In this document: positions 1-10,744 of the stretch, piece after piece | Layout: every line of letters starts with the position of its first letter | How positions within the stretch are numbered: the stretch's first letter is position 1 | Source: Takakia lepidozioides | Lineage: Eukaryota; Streptophyta; Takakiopsida; Takakiales; Takakiaceae | Direction: 5' to 3' | Assembly: GCA_030704615.1 (NCBI GenBank) | Contig: CM060732.1 | Location: 24,862,001 to 24,926,000 of the forward strand | Length of the DNA stretch: 64,000 bases | Notes under the pieces: generated by a model | Databases searched by the model: none | Seen by the model: only the letters and a program-made list of their open reading frames with translations | What the model was told of the DNA's origin: nothing | Translations under genes and position numbers: made by a program

Positions 1-174
1 TCCGAAGATTGGCCTGTCCGTGGCCAACTCAATACGAATCTCCTGACCCTTCAGTGCTCCCAAATCCTTCAAACTGAAGGCAAAGCAATTCATGTAAGCC
101 CTCAGGAACCGCCGTATATGTTGTCTCTCTCCTCCAGTGACAATGGGTCCAATGTCGGGCTCCCAATTGTCCTA
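1..174 (-). pseudogene. Ty3/gypsy polyprotein fragment, cut by the window edge
   Basis: The minus strand reads open from about 174 to the window edge and gives a peptide containing NCFAFSLKDLGALKG followed by IRIELATDRPIF. This is the pattern of the linker before the reverse transcriptase in Ty3/gypsy polyproteins: a short 'NxFAxSxxDL' stretch, then a conserved beta strand ending at the start of RT. The RT itself would lie outside the window to the left. An in-frame TAG at about 172 closes the frame upstream, so this copy is probably degenerate. The family call rests on about 55 residues only. Confidence 0.5.
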
Positions 175-1584
175 CGTAACTGCAACCTTAAGTCCAGCAG
201 ACTTAGAGGTGGAGGACGCGTCCCGTGGTTGTTATGCCACAACCTCTTGAGCAATACTCCTTGCCTACTCAGTCAATGACAAGGCCTCATCCTGCCCCAT
301 CATCTCATCCTTCAGGACCTCCTCAACCCAAGAAGAATCCCCAACCTCATCTATCACAGCCGCCTTGGCTGCCATCTCCCTCTGAACCTCGAGCACCTCC
401 CACGTGTGCCATGGATGTCTACACCCCGTGGTCCTCACCGGCTCGCCCCCACTCGCTGCATGTACCGTCTCGGTAGGCAAAGAGACTGTCAAGGGAAGTG
501 CACTCCGCACTCTACGTTGCTCAACCATAGCCAAGCTGATAATCCTCATTCGAAGTCCAAATGGAGCAAACAGATGCCAAAATAATGCTGGGGCACTTTG
601 CTTGTCAAATAGGATTTGAATAAATACTTCGAAGAAAGATTGTTGGAATATCCAATTATTCCTCCCCAACTACTTTTCTTTTTTTATTGGATTATTTTTT
701 CTTTAATTACCCGTTCGAGACGTGTTTCTCGTTACTTGGCCATTGCAATGGCTACTTGACGTTGAATAACATAAGTACTACCCAATATGATTTTATTGAT
801 GTTTGGAGTTAATTATGAGGTGTTACCGGCGCTTAAGTTTCTTGTTTGTCAGGGCTATGTATTATTCCTAATGATGGTATCTTAAGTTGTAGTTATATGC
901 TAGGGTTTCAACTCCAGGCCACGATTTGTGTGGAGTCGTTTTATCTAGGGGGCTCACTAGTTAGTCTGTAGTTTAGTAGTCTTGGCTCCTCTTCATTCTA
1001 AAGAGAAGACTGACACACATCAATGTCAAAAATCGCTAAACACTTGTTGTGCCTTCTTAGGTGTCACCTCCCTACTTATGAGAAATAAATGGATGACTAT
1101 TCAAGTTTATTATGGATGAAAGTAGATTCCACTATTCATAATGAGGAGCCATACGTGACTAGCCGTTTGTTGGCTCCTCCCTATAAGGGAGAGACCACGC
1201 ATTGGTGCCAAAAATGAGTAAGATCCTGATATACCTCCACTAGATAATACCTACATGAAGCACATAACCCTCCCCCACTTAAATGTTAACTTGAATGTAC
1301 CTTGATTGGATAAGACCCATACATGAATCTTACATATGTAAATATTCATAAATAAAGACCCATAAATAAAGGGTATATAGTATATATGGATAGACATACA
1401 ATATCTATATTTTCCTGTATTTCAATCTTTGCCTGCTCAATGGCACCGTGGTGGTTCTCACACACCAATCCGACATTACCAGACTACAGACACAAGCAGC
1501 ACACACAAGAGGTCCTTTAGGGTTGATGGTCGGTCAAATCCTCTATGGGTCATGACACAAGGTCAAGGACAATGAGAGGACAAT
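175..1584. other. Intergenic, no supported gene
   Basis: Open frames here are short and lack recognisable domains; the longest, minus strand 265-669, may be further decayed polyprotein upstream of the 1-174 fragment. At 1143-1170 a segment beginning ggagccatacgtgactagcc resembles 16492-16522, so part of this stretch is a dispersed repeat. The rest is AT-rich. Confidence 0.4.
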
Positions 1585-3360
1585 GTGGTGAGGCACCTTC
1601 TTCTTCGACCTATTTCAGCTTGTTTTGCCCTCTCATCAGACTCGGCCTTGAGATGCATATCGACTTTTGTAAGTAGCTCGTTGGGTGGATCTGTGGTGGT
1701 TTGGAGTGACTTTGACAAGTTGCTGCCGATGTGGCAGCAGGAAAGTACCCAAAAACAAATAACAAAGATTTGCAGTACCTACATGTGAAATGGTCAGGTA
1801 GTTTAGGTTGATGGGGGTCTCCAGTTTGCATCCTTTGTCAAACAAGGGTGCATGTCCATAAATGGAAATGGTGAGTGTGGGGGGGGTGAGTTTGCAAGTT
1901 TGTTGTTCAACTCTTGTTTTTCTTATTGCAGGAAGCTTTGTGGAGGGATGAAGGCCGGAGTTACCAGTCATATAATAATCAGTTGTTTGAGAGGTGGCAA
2001 TCCAGGGAAGAAATAGATGGGCCAGGTCAGGATGGCCCCCAAATACTTGGAGACAAATGCAACACGACCACCACAAGGAAATAAAGTAAGATAAGATGCG
2101 ATATCATTTTGAAGGTTGATGTCGAGATCAAGAGCGTCTGGAATGGTGTTTTTTCAAGAAAATGTGTTTGTTTGGGAACATGTTTCAAACTGATGAAGTG
2201 TCAACAGTGGGGTTCAACCAAAAGTCACATTCTTTGCCTTCATTGCTAGCCTCGGTGGACCTATGCAGTGAGTTGTAACAGCATTGCCAAAACCACCTTG
2301 TTCTAGTTGTACGCCATTTCACACTTATGACCACATGGTGGGTGGGTGGATGGGCGGGTGCATATAAACACTACATGGGACTGGTGTGATATGAGTTGGG
2401 CATTGACCCAGAATTAGCCATTGGGAGCCCAACGGCTTAACCAGGGTGTCTACTCTGTTGGGCAGACTACATGAGCAATTTGCGGACAGATGGGAAGGAA
2501 ATGTTGAAGCATTGAAGAGGTATCAGCTCTGGAACCTCTAAACTGAGATGTGTTCGTTAATGTTAATGTCAGAAGATGCAAGGAAGTGAACATGCAAGAG
2601 ACAGGTGCTAGGCTAAGAAACAAAGTGAGAAAATCACAGTCCCTGCAAATGCTGGCTATGTGGTATCTTGGCATGGTTTTCGTAGGTCATACACCTTACT
2701 GCTACATTACCATTTATCTAAAATTTCTCTTGTTTAATTTTACATCAAAGCTTTTACTCAGCTGTGGAATGAACACTTTTCCAACCCCAGTCAATGGTGG
2801 GACAATGGAGGCAAAAAGGTGCATGCCTGTTGGATTACTGAAAAGCTGATGCAATTTAGAATTGGACTCTACTGTAATAAGTAGGGTTGGGGTGTTTGCT
2901 GGAAGAACTTCACGTCGTGCTGAAGGAGCGGGGATAGAGTGTGGGTCCAGATTCATCCAAGAGGGCCGGATTTGAAGCTCCAGATTATCTATGATTCCCT
3001 GTGGAAGGATAGCTACAAGAAACCTACATGGGTAGATGTGTCAACTGGAAGCCACAGCAGCAGCGGCTTAATTGATGAAATCAGGCACTGCTAGTCAAGG
3101 CATCTTCTTCAACACATTTCACCTTGTTTTCCCCTCTTATCAGAGTCGGCCTTAAATTTTCATGTTGAATTCTGCAAGTTAGCTGGTTGAGTGAATCTTT
3201 GATAGTTTGGAATGATTTGACATCATACTGCCAATGTGACATCAGGAAAGTATCCAAAAACAGGTAACAGAGACGAGGAGAAGTTGTGGAATGAATACTT
3301 TTCTAACCCCAGTCAATGGTGGGACAACCGAGGCAAAAATGTGATTGCCTGTTGGAAGCA
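1585..3360 (+). pseudogene. OSB-like organellar ssDNA-binding protein gene fragments, tandem PDF motifs
   Basis: OSB proteins bind single-stranded DNA in mitochondria or plastids and carry one or more PDF motifs. The plus strand shows pieces of that motif. At 2757-2830 the frame reads LWNEHFSNPSQWWDN. At 2950-3040 it reads IHPRGPDLK and later SLWKDSYKKPTWV. At 3283-3345 it reads KLWNEYFSNPSQWWDNRG. The spacing (first half of a motif, an intron-like gap, then the second half) fits exons of a protein with several PDF motifs. A third stretch at 1600-1790 aligns with the intron-like part between motifs (tttggagtgactttgacaa shared with the right-hand copy). Frames are interrupted and no N-terminal OB-fold exon is visible, so I treat this as a duplicated gene fragment. 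A related inverted copy lies at 14850-15385. Confidence 0.55.
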
Positions 3361-3402
3361 ACGCAAGTAGCATAGGAACTAGTGTGATAAGTAGGGTTCA
3401 GG

Positions 3403-3600
3403 GATGCCTCGGCGTGAGCCTGGTCGCGTGAGCGCAGCTGCGCTCACGCCATGTCACCTTGCGCCCACGCCACATCACCAATATCACTCCACGTCATTAC
3501 GCTTAAACGCCACGTCACCGCGCGCCAAGGAAGAAGCGGAGTGTATTTCCGCGGAATTGACCGCGGTAACAAGTTGGACGACATAATAAAAGGATGTGGT
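3403..3600. repeat. GC-rich palindromic boundary module (left)
   Basis: Directly after the OSB homology stops at about 3400 there is a GC-rich block containing ggcgtgagcc, gcgtgagcg and a perfect 20-bp palindrome at 3428-3447 (GTGAGCGCAGCTGCGCTCAC). Several cCACGTca-type boxes follow (3491-3535). A similar ggcgtgagcc...gcgtgagcg module in the same orientation begins at 15391, again directly after OSB homology. It may be a transposon subterminal region or a promoter; neither is proven. Confidence 0.4.
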
Positions 3601-3609
3601 CACTCCCAC

Positions 3610-4010
3610 ATGAAAGTAAAAGATGAATGCGGTATGGATGAATGTAGCATGGATGAAACATTGATGGATGGGTGCGAACAATGCAAGCAGATGGATGAAA
3701 TACAGATGGATGAGATTTCAATGGATGAATGTATGATTGATGAATGTACAATGGATGTTGAACAATGGAAAACATTCATGAATGGAGGATGCATTCATAC
3801 ACAATACATGAATGCACAATGTATATGACATGAGTGTGAGGGGTTTGTAAGATGGATTCGAGAGTGCAGTGGATGAATGTACAATGGATGTTGAATAACG
3901 GAAAATATTTATGAATGGAGGATGCATGAAAACAGTGTAGATGAATGCACAATGGCTTTGACATGAGGTTGTGGTGGTTGTGGGATGGATTCATGAAGAT
4001 TTCCATTTCA
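3610..4010. repeat. Degenerate ATGGATGA-rich simple repeat
   Basis: The plus strand is built from variants of atggatgaatgt and atgaatggaggatgcat, including two longer related units near 3773-3815 and 3905-3950. Open frames across it on both strands are low-complexity products of the repeat. Confidence 0.7.
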
Positions 4011-6414
4011 TTCTGAGTGGATTCTTTGTTCCTTTTTCTTTCTGCCGGAACATCTGCAATAAAGTAGGGGAATTCAATCTTTTACGAAGAGGATGAGAAA
4101 TGAACATAAAAAATGCGTAGTTCAGTCTGACTCAGAATCAGTACAATCTATCCCCGCGTCCTCTGCATCCAAGTCCAAGTATTTTAGAACTCCGGATCTA
4201 CGATGGCTACACCTGCGGTCGGGCAATAAAAAGTCAAGGGAGAGAGCCTCGGCCATTTGAAGTGCCATTGCTTCGGCATACACAGGAAGCACAAAAGTGG
4301 AAAGGGGGCTGTCGAAAACAGTCTCGCCACAAATGGGGGTGTCTCCTGAAGATCCACCGCTGCCTTTCTTGCAAGTCACAGCAAGAAATACGTTATTACT
4401 GCAAATTTGATGTCTGCGATTGAAAAGGGCACCCAAATTGGAATGACAATTCCATTGCAGACTTACTCACATGAAAAATCGTTGTGGACCTGCTTATCCT
4501 CGTGATCCTCATCATTTCGGATTCGAATCGTTTCAGTTTGTGTGCCTGATGTAGAGCCAGACAAAAGGGGGAGGAGCACAGTCTTGTATAGGTCAGAGTT
4601 ACCCTCCATGCCAAAATGGGATCTGCCGCCTGCCTTGCACGCATGGTAAGTTCCTCCTGCAACAGACAAGAGAAAATGAACAGCTTGTAGGGGGGCGATT
4701 AACGAAGATGAAAATGGTGAAAGAAAACGAAATCTGAAGGGAGAAAACGAACCTGTGGATACCGAGAGGTCGACCACCCGTGCAGAATAGTGGCTGCATG
4801 ACTCCATAGTGTCTGCATTAATGTTGGTCTTTTCTCCTTTGCACCTCTCCAGGGAGTGCCATCTGGTTTTTTGAGAGTCTGAGTGGGCTACATGAAGTTG
4901 TACAGGATGTCATCGACATGTGGCTCATATGGGGGATTGATGAAACTCCCTTGGTCAGAAATCTCGAAGCTGCGAATGGAGGATGATGTCTTTGAGGTGC
5001 GAATCCTCTGCAGGCAGATCGCCTCGAACATCCTCGTCTGCGAAAGACAGGAGGTTAGGGTGAGAAACATAAACAACAGTGGAGTTTTGTAGATTGGCAC
5101 TTCAAAACATACGCATGCAACAAACTGATAAGTCAAGTCTTTTTGATGATCGGTGCCGATAGAGTTACACTGTAAAATACATTGAAATAAAGCAACAAAG
5201 CACACCCAAGAGGGAGGTGTCATACCAACTGACCAGGACAACCCCCTTTCACAAGGTAGAGGATGTTCATACAATTCCATGTGCGCAGAATTTCAAACCC
5301 AGAGGACTTTAGGTACGATGCCAATGCCCGACGACTATCCTTGTCACATGACTGAAAGAGTAGAAGTGTCCCTGCATCAGAAAGGAAATAGTTGCAGAAC
5401 CCGAACACCCAACTCCAGTAGTTGTCATCGTATTTATTCCAGCTTGGCGTCTTGCCCTTCGGAAGAACATCTGGCACAGCCTGGCCGTCCGGGATGTCAA
5501 GAATGACCATGTCTGGAGCAAACTTTTTCTGCACACCGCACACGAAAGAGGGACCAGTGCTCACCTGCGACAGACATGTTCAATTTCAGAACGAAGAGAA
5601 GAATGACTACAAAGAAACGAATACCAATACTGCCAATGTCACCTACGAATGCAAAAAAAATAAAGTTAAATTCCTACCAGATTGAGGAATGAGATCATGT
5701 TGTCCCAAGTAGGCAAAGGCACCCCGGTGTATCCTTTCTTCCGACTCTCCATCATCGCCAGCCATCCCTCATTGACAATCTTAATCTCCCCTGCAGAATC
5801 AGCACGGGAAGGGTGTGGCCTGGCATCGAACACGCACTGAATTGTGCGGGTATACCTTCCGGCGGTGAAGTCCTTCTCACTCTCCTGCTCTTTTTTCTTC
5901 TCCTTTTCTTTGTCCTTCCCCTTCTCCTTTTCCTTTTCCTTCTCCTTCTCCTTCGACTTGTCTTTGTCCTTTGTCTTTGCTGGTGACTTGGCTGTGCCAT
6001 CTGCAGCCTTGTCTTTGGGTTTACGCCCACCCTTCTTGCCCTTCTGGGCTATTTCCAGAGCGTCAGGCTCCTTGGCAGCCAGTGCTGCTATGTTTCTTTG
6101 GTACTCCTCATCGTTCAGAGGTGCCAGCATCTCAGCATGATTGTTCTAATATTTTATTTGCTGCTCCTGGAAAGTCGTGTGCTCAGGAGGGCAGTTTAGG
6201 TACCAACCACAGTCCTTGAAGTGTGTAGGACTCCAGTCCTTCAGTATCCTTGCAGTATACATGGTTGGATCGTTTCCCAGGTCCGACCACATGTCAAGAT
6301 AATCCGGGACACCACTGAGGTGATTTCCATCCATCAACACATATTTTGTGTACCTGCGAACCACGAGACAAACTGGAAATCAACCTCTTTATGCAGAAGC
6401 CCATTGTTCTCAAA

Positions 6415-6670
6415 GTGAATGTCGGTACCGACATTCAGAAATTCATGAGAGAAACACTGCATAGAACTATTGGGCACCCTAGAAAACGTACAAGAAATCT
6501 CTCGGTATAGAAGCTCACACTAGTTTTGGATGCGATGGTCGTCAACGACAGTCACAAAATTCCATTCAAGAACACTGCCAACACACCCTAAGTTCCGTGA
6601 TCCAAGAGAATGAAATCTTTGTCCATAAGAGCTCACAGTCATGGAAGTGAATGTCGGCACCGACATTCAC
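6415..6670. repeat. Three 24-bp palindromes in the intron at 6354-6750
   Basis: Copies lie at 6415-6438, 6532-6555 and 6647-6670. The first and third share the self-complementary core AATGTCGG(T/C)ACCGACATT; the second has a GTCAAC centre. They belong to the same family as the larger array at 8480-9399 in the first intron of the same gene. No copies were found in the other introns. Confidence 0.85.
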
Positions 6671-8479
6671 TTCCTATTAGTGAAGAGCCCTTCTAACAAC
6701 GCCTAAGGATTACTCAGAAGATGCAACATAGTTTCTAGTTGGAAATGCACCTGTACACAACTCGCATCATGGCCCACTCCCCCCCAACCTGACTGTCAAA
6801 GTCGTTGGACCGCAAAATGTTACCATCCTTCGAAAATTCCTGGAAAAAACAGTAACGCCAAGTGAGTCCTCTCCACTTCCTGATGTATGCTTCCAATGTC
6901 ATTTGAGGCGGGGAAACAATAGAAATGTTCAAGTCCTTCAAATTCTGCTCGAGGACAAGGATGACGTGCTTCTCCAGCTGCAAAGGGTACATTTGTCAGT
7001 TTTGCAAATAAGGTAGTCATGACATTCATGAAGTCAACAAAGATGAAACTTCAATGAATACACACCTGACTCCAAAATGTAGCCTTGTGAAGCCGGTTGT
7101 CAAACACAATGTCACTGATTCCCTCCACCTTTGTGCCAGGCTGTATAGTGCTCTTAGGGAACTGATTCAAGTCCTTCATTGTTTGATCTGAGTTCCAAAT
7201 CTCCAGCCATCTAGTTTTGGTTTGGGGGTCAATCATGGAGATGGCCCGCCTGTGCTCTCCAAGGCCAGGATCTACTATTCTCAGCTGCTTAGAGAAGGCG
7301 GACATCAGTTTGGTTCTCTGAATTTCATACTCCTTCTTTATTGCTGCCTCCACACCCTTTGATGTCCTAAGTTCCTCTGTTGTAGTGCGGTAGTATTCGG
7401 ATTTCCCCTTCTCAGCTGCATTTGCTAGTTCTTGCTGCATTGATCAAAGTAGGGATGAGTAAAAACGAATTACAAACATGTGTTCAAAAAGGCAAGTGAG
7501 TACAGGCTTGGCCTTACCGCATACATGTACTCCAGAAACGCCTCTCGAGTTAAAGAATACCAAGTGCATGCAGCTCTTCCTGTTTCGCACTTCTTGATTA
7601 TATCGGGGTGGAGTACTGTGCGAAAATCATCGAGCTTCATCAGACCAATCCTCTGAATTCGGAACAGTGCGTGGACCAAGCTTGTTGTCACATGCGATTT
7701 CTCTGTCGATCTGCAAAAAGATTGGAAACAATGCATTGGTAAACATCATTTTTTGGTGGGATCAACAAGACATTGGAGAGGCAATGGAGTCTCTAGGACG
7801 ACTTACTTGTTCACGTCGTGCATAGGTGTAAGAAGCCTAGCGATGTTGTTTCCAGGATCCAGAACCATTGCCTCTACAACAACATGCTTGTCTTTGTCTT
7901 TTGAATGATGTTTCTGAATATATCCCATCCATGCCAGCAATCGGTGGTTGCCGTCCCAGACGTAGAACATGTGGTTGCAGAATTGATGGGTGTTTCTTCC
8001 CATCATGAGGCCCAGCTCGAACTCCTCATTAACATCCTTCCAGCACTCATCCCAAGTATCTGTGATCTCAGGAGACACTAATGTGCTTTTCCCATTTGTA
8101 TCCGTCAGTGACACATAAAAAACTTGTGCACCAAGTCTGTATCCATGCACGAAATCAGTTTCCAATTTTGTAATGTCATGGGAAAGAGGAGGACGCATAA
8201 CAGGCATAGATATCATCCGACATAGTGGGATGTCCAGACGCCCTCCAGAGACGAGCATGTCCCTAATAACCTCCTGAGAGTTTACCTTCTGGAATGACAT
8301 GAGTTCTTTCACCTTGTCAAGGTAGTGCACTTCAGGTTCATCTGCTTCATCGCTATTCTCAGAGCTCTTGGCAGACTCGTCCCCATCTCCAGAACCTTTT
8401 GCCTCTGTTCCTATCTGCTTGGACTTCACAGTTTTCTGCACGATGCCATGCCAATCAAACACTGAGTTATGTGCAAATA

Positions 8480-9399
8480 GTGAATGTCGGTACCGACCAT
8501 CAGTCTGTCCGTCTCAAATCACAGTGAATGGCGGCACTGACATGCACAATCATCTACACAAACAAAGCTGATACAGACCAAAACACTATGACTACATAGT
8601 GATGGTCGGTACCGACAATCACTATGTTTCTGGGCAAGCAGGTACAAAGAGGTTCTGAGCATTAGCGAACGGCGTTAACGACAATCAGTATGAGAGTACA
8701 TTTGAAGGACCTACAAGATCGGTTTGGTGCAAGGAAATATATCTCTTAGTGATTGGCGGCACCGACACTCACTTTAGTTTAGGGCAGAAAGTGAGTGCAC
8801 ATAAGTCAGAGAGACTCCGTTGTGATGATCGTCACAAACAATCACTATTTCTTGTCTGTTTGGAATGTACTTTGCAATCGATACTCTACATGAAGCTACA
8901 GTATGGTCTCAAAAAAGTGATTGGCGGTACCGCCATTCCTCTTCCCTAATCTGTTCAACCTGAAACAGAGAAAATGCAATGCAAGACAATATGACTGAAT
9001 ATGCCAACCATCACTCTCTCTCCACGCATACAGGTACAGGAAGCTCATGAGGAGAATCGAATGGCGTTAACGACATTCACACTACACTAGAATGGAAAAC
9101 ATTGCGTTTGGTGTAAGTCAATACTGGATCATAGTTACTGTCGGCACCGACACTCACTTTCTGTTGTATCAAAATGAGAGTTTTGAAAAGAAAGAGAATG
9201 ACGTTGCCGACAATCACAGGTTCCTGCTACAGAATGAAAGAGAAAGAGTGCTTGGAAGGAAATCAGACTGACTCTATGATATGAAGAACAGTGAATGGCG
9301 TTACTGCCAGTCACAAACTGCTGGTTTGGAAAACCATTAACATTGGAGTACAAAGCAAATCAACATGACTTCATAGTGATGGTCGGTACCGACCATCAC
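8480..9399. repeat. Array of twelve spaced 24-bp imperfect palindromes
   Basis: Copies start at 8480, 8524, 8600, 8665, 8749, 8822, 8917, 9057, 9134, 9194, 9291 and 9376. Each is 24 bp, with outer arms GTGA...TCAC and a variable inner part, most often GTCGGTACCGAC; centres include GGTACC, GGCACC, GTTAAC and GTTACT. Start-to-start spacing is 44 to 140 bp. The intervening DNA is mostly unrelated, although the leads before 8600 and 9376 are alike (gac.t.catagtgatggtcgg). The whole array lies inside intron 1 (9467-8436) of the ParB-like gene. Dyad symmetry and irregular spacing look like clustered binding sites for a dimeric protein rather than a satellite. Confidence 0.9.
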
Positions 9400-9776
9400 T
9401 TTCTAGGACATTTCACTCACTCTCTTCGTAGACTGTAAACAGGAAATGGAAGGTAGAGAACACATACTGGCGCCTTCTTAGGTTTGGAGTTTGGATCCCC
9501 TTCTGCAGCTTTCCTCTTCCCCCTCACATCTGCTGGAATTTATGTCTGCTCTAGGGTTTGTAGACCTTCTCCCGGTTCTGCGTTCCCCGGACTTCCACCT
9601 CCTTTTTCAATTTCCTTGCGAATCATCTCTGTTTCCACAGTCTGGTTTCCAATGCTCACTGTTCCCTCTGACTGTGTGACAGCTGCAGCCTCATTCTCGG
9701 TCTGCTCTTGTGTTGCAGTCTCCGCATTCACCTGCTGTCGTGGCCCTGTGTTCTCCATCAAACGACGCCTTGTCAT

Positions 9777-10744
9777 TTGCTCTCTTGCTCTGAGTCTCTC
9801 TCTAAGGAAAGTAAAATAAAGTGACTTTCTTCTCTTTCGTATCGTAGAAGGAACCCTCTCCAGCTTGACTACCTCTCTCCCTCTAAGTGCGGAAACGAGA
9901 AAGACAAAGTGACTCTCGATTTCTTGCGGAGTTGCGTGCGTTGGGGATTGTTTCTAGAAGCATCGGATTCCCTCTCGCGTGACCGTTACACAAATGTCAT
10001 TCCCTTATTAGTGCACCTGCCAGCCATTAGTGGACAGCTGTTTGTCTGCAATGTAGTTATCGATGTCTGACGTGTGTCGCCCGAAATGAACGGCGTGTCA
10101 TTTATTTGAAGGGTTTCAATAATTTAAAATAACAGCGACAGATATTATAGATGAATATAACATTGCACATAAAAAATTAGCTGGTCTGACTGCTCAGCCT
10201 CAGACAATGCCTATGCCATCAGATTCATGGCACCATGGAATTAAAAATATGGGGCCATCTGGCGCACAATCTCAGACAAATAAATGTAAATGAACGAGTG
10301 TTTGATGACAAATTTCTGGATATCATTCACATTCATCCTTGTAAGCCCACCGCACGTTCGTTTCATAGTTTGGAATTTCCAGGTGCGCATGATCAATGAT
10401 ACTAGTGTAAAAATGCATTTATTTCATCTGCTATCCCACCCTCAGATCCTTTGGCACACTTCTGAGAAGTCGGCTGGTTATTATGTTAATTGATGAGGTT
10501 CTGAATAAAGGTTTCACAGCTACCGAAATTGTTCCTAGGGATACTTTGAATTCAGGGCCCACAAAAAAAGTAATTAAAATGGACGGCTGCATGTCTGGAA
10601 GAGCTTGCCAGAGGCAAGGAATAACAGAATGTGTACTTTCTCCGCGATATTCTCTGCTCATTCTTCAACAGTGTTTTGGAGACCTCAGTCAACAGATTTC
10701 AAAGAACTGCGATAACAAGGCATCTTCGTACGAGAGGAGGCAAG
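9777..10744. promoter_or_regulatory. Shared divergent intergenic region
   Basis: About 970 bp separate the start of the minus-strand ParB-like gene (ATG at 9776) from the plus-strand transposase-like gene (ATG at 10745). The part next to 9776 is rich in CT/GA tracts, as in many plant 5' leaders. No full palindrome of the intronic family is present here. I see no further gene in it. Confidence 0.35.

Larger units (their letters stand above)
4122..9776 (-). pseudogene. ParB/Srx-like plus methyltransferase-like multi-exon gene, decayed
   Basis: About ten exons on the minus strand: 9776-9468, 8435-7807, 7710-7518, 7434-7066, 6977-6751, 6353-5678, 5564-5226, about 5037-4753, 4656-4471 and 4398-4122. 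Most have GT/AG borders and matching phase. Exon 1 ends with a basic KRK/KPKK stretch (possible NLS). Exon 2 holds FYVWDGNHRLLAWMGYI, the GxHR signature of the ParB/sulfiredoxin fold. Exon 6 has a long lysine/glutamate repeat (about 5860-5995). Exon 7 reads DMVILDIPDG, then FLSDAGTLLLF and GFEILRTWNCMNILYLV, like motif IV and the last strands of an SAM-dependent methyltransferase. Lesions: in-frame TAA at 9537-9539, in-frame TAG near 6143, a frame change near 4886, and a phase mismatch before the last exon. The call as a mobile-element accessory gene comes from context (divergent transposase, palindrome arrays). ParB-like and methyltransferase assignments rest on motifs only. Confidence 0.5.

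Noticed and set aside
265-669. Minus-strand open frame of 134 codons as a host gene
   Set aside because: No domain or splice context; it lies next to a retrotransposon fragment and may be its decayed upstream part.
3451-3828. Open frame rich in Met-Asp-Glu
   Set aside because: It is a translation of the ATGGATGA simple repeat.
8480-9399. CRISPR-like array (regular repeats with unique spacers)
   Set aside because: The repeats are palindromic and diverged, spacing ranges from 44 to 140 bp, the array is within a eukaryotic intron and there is no cas gene.
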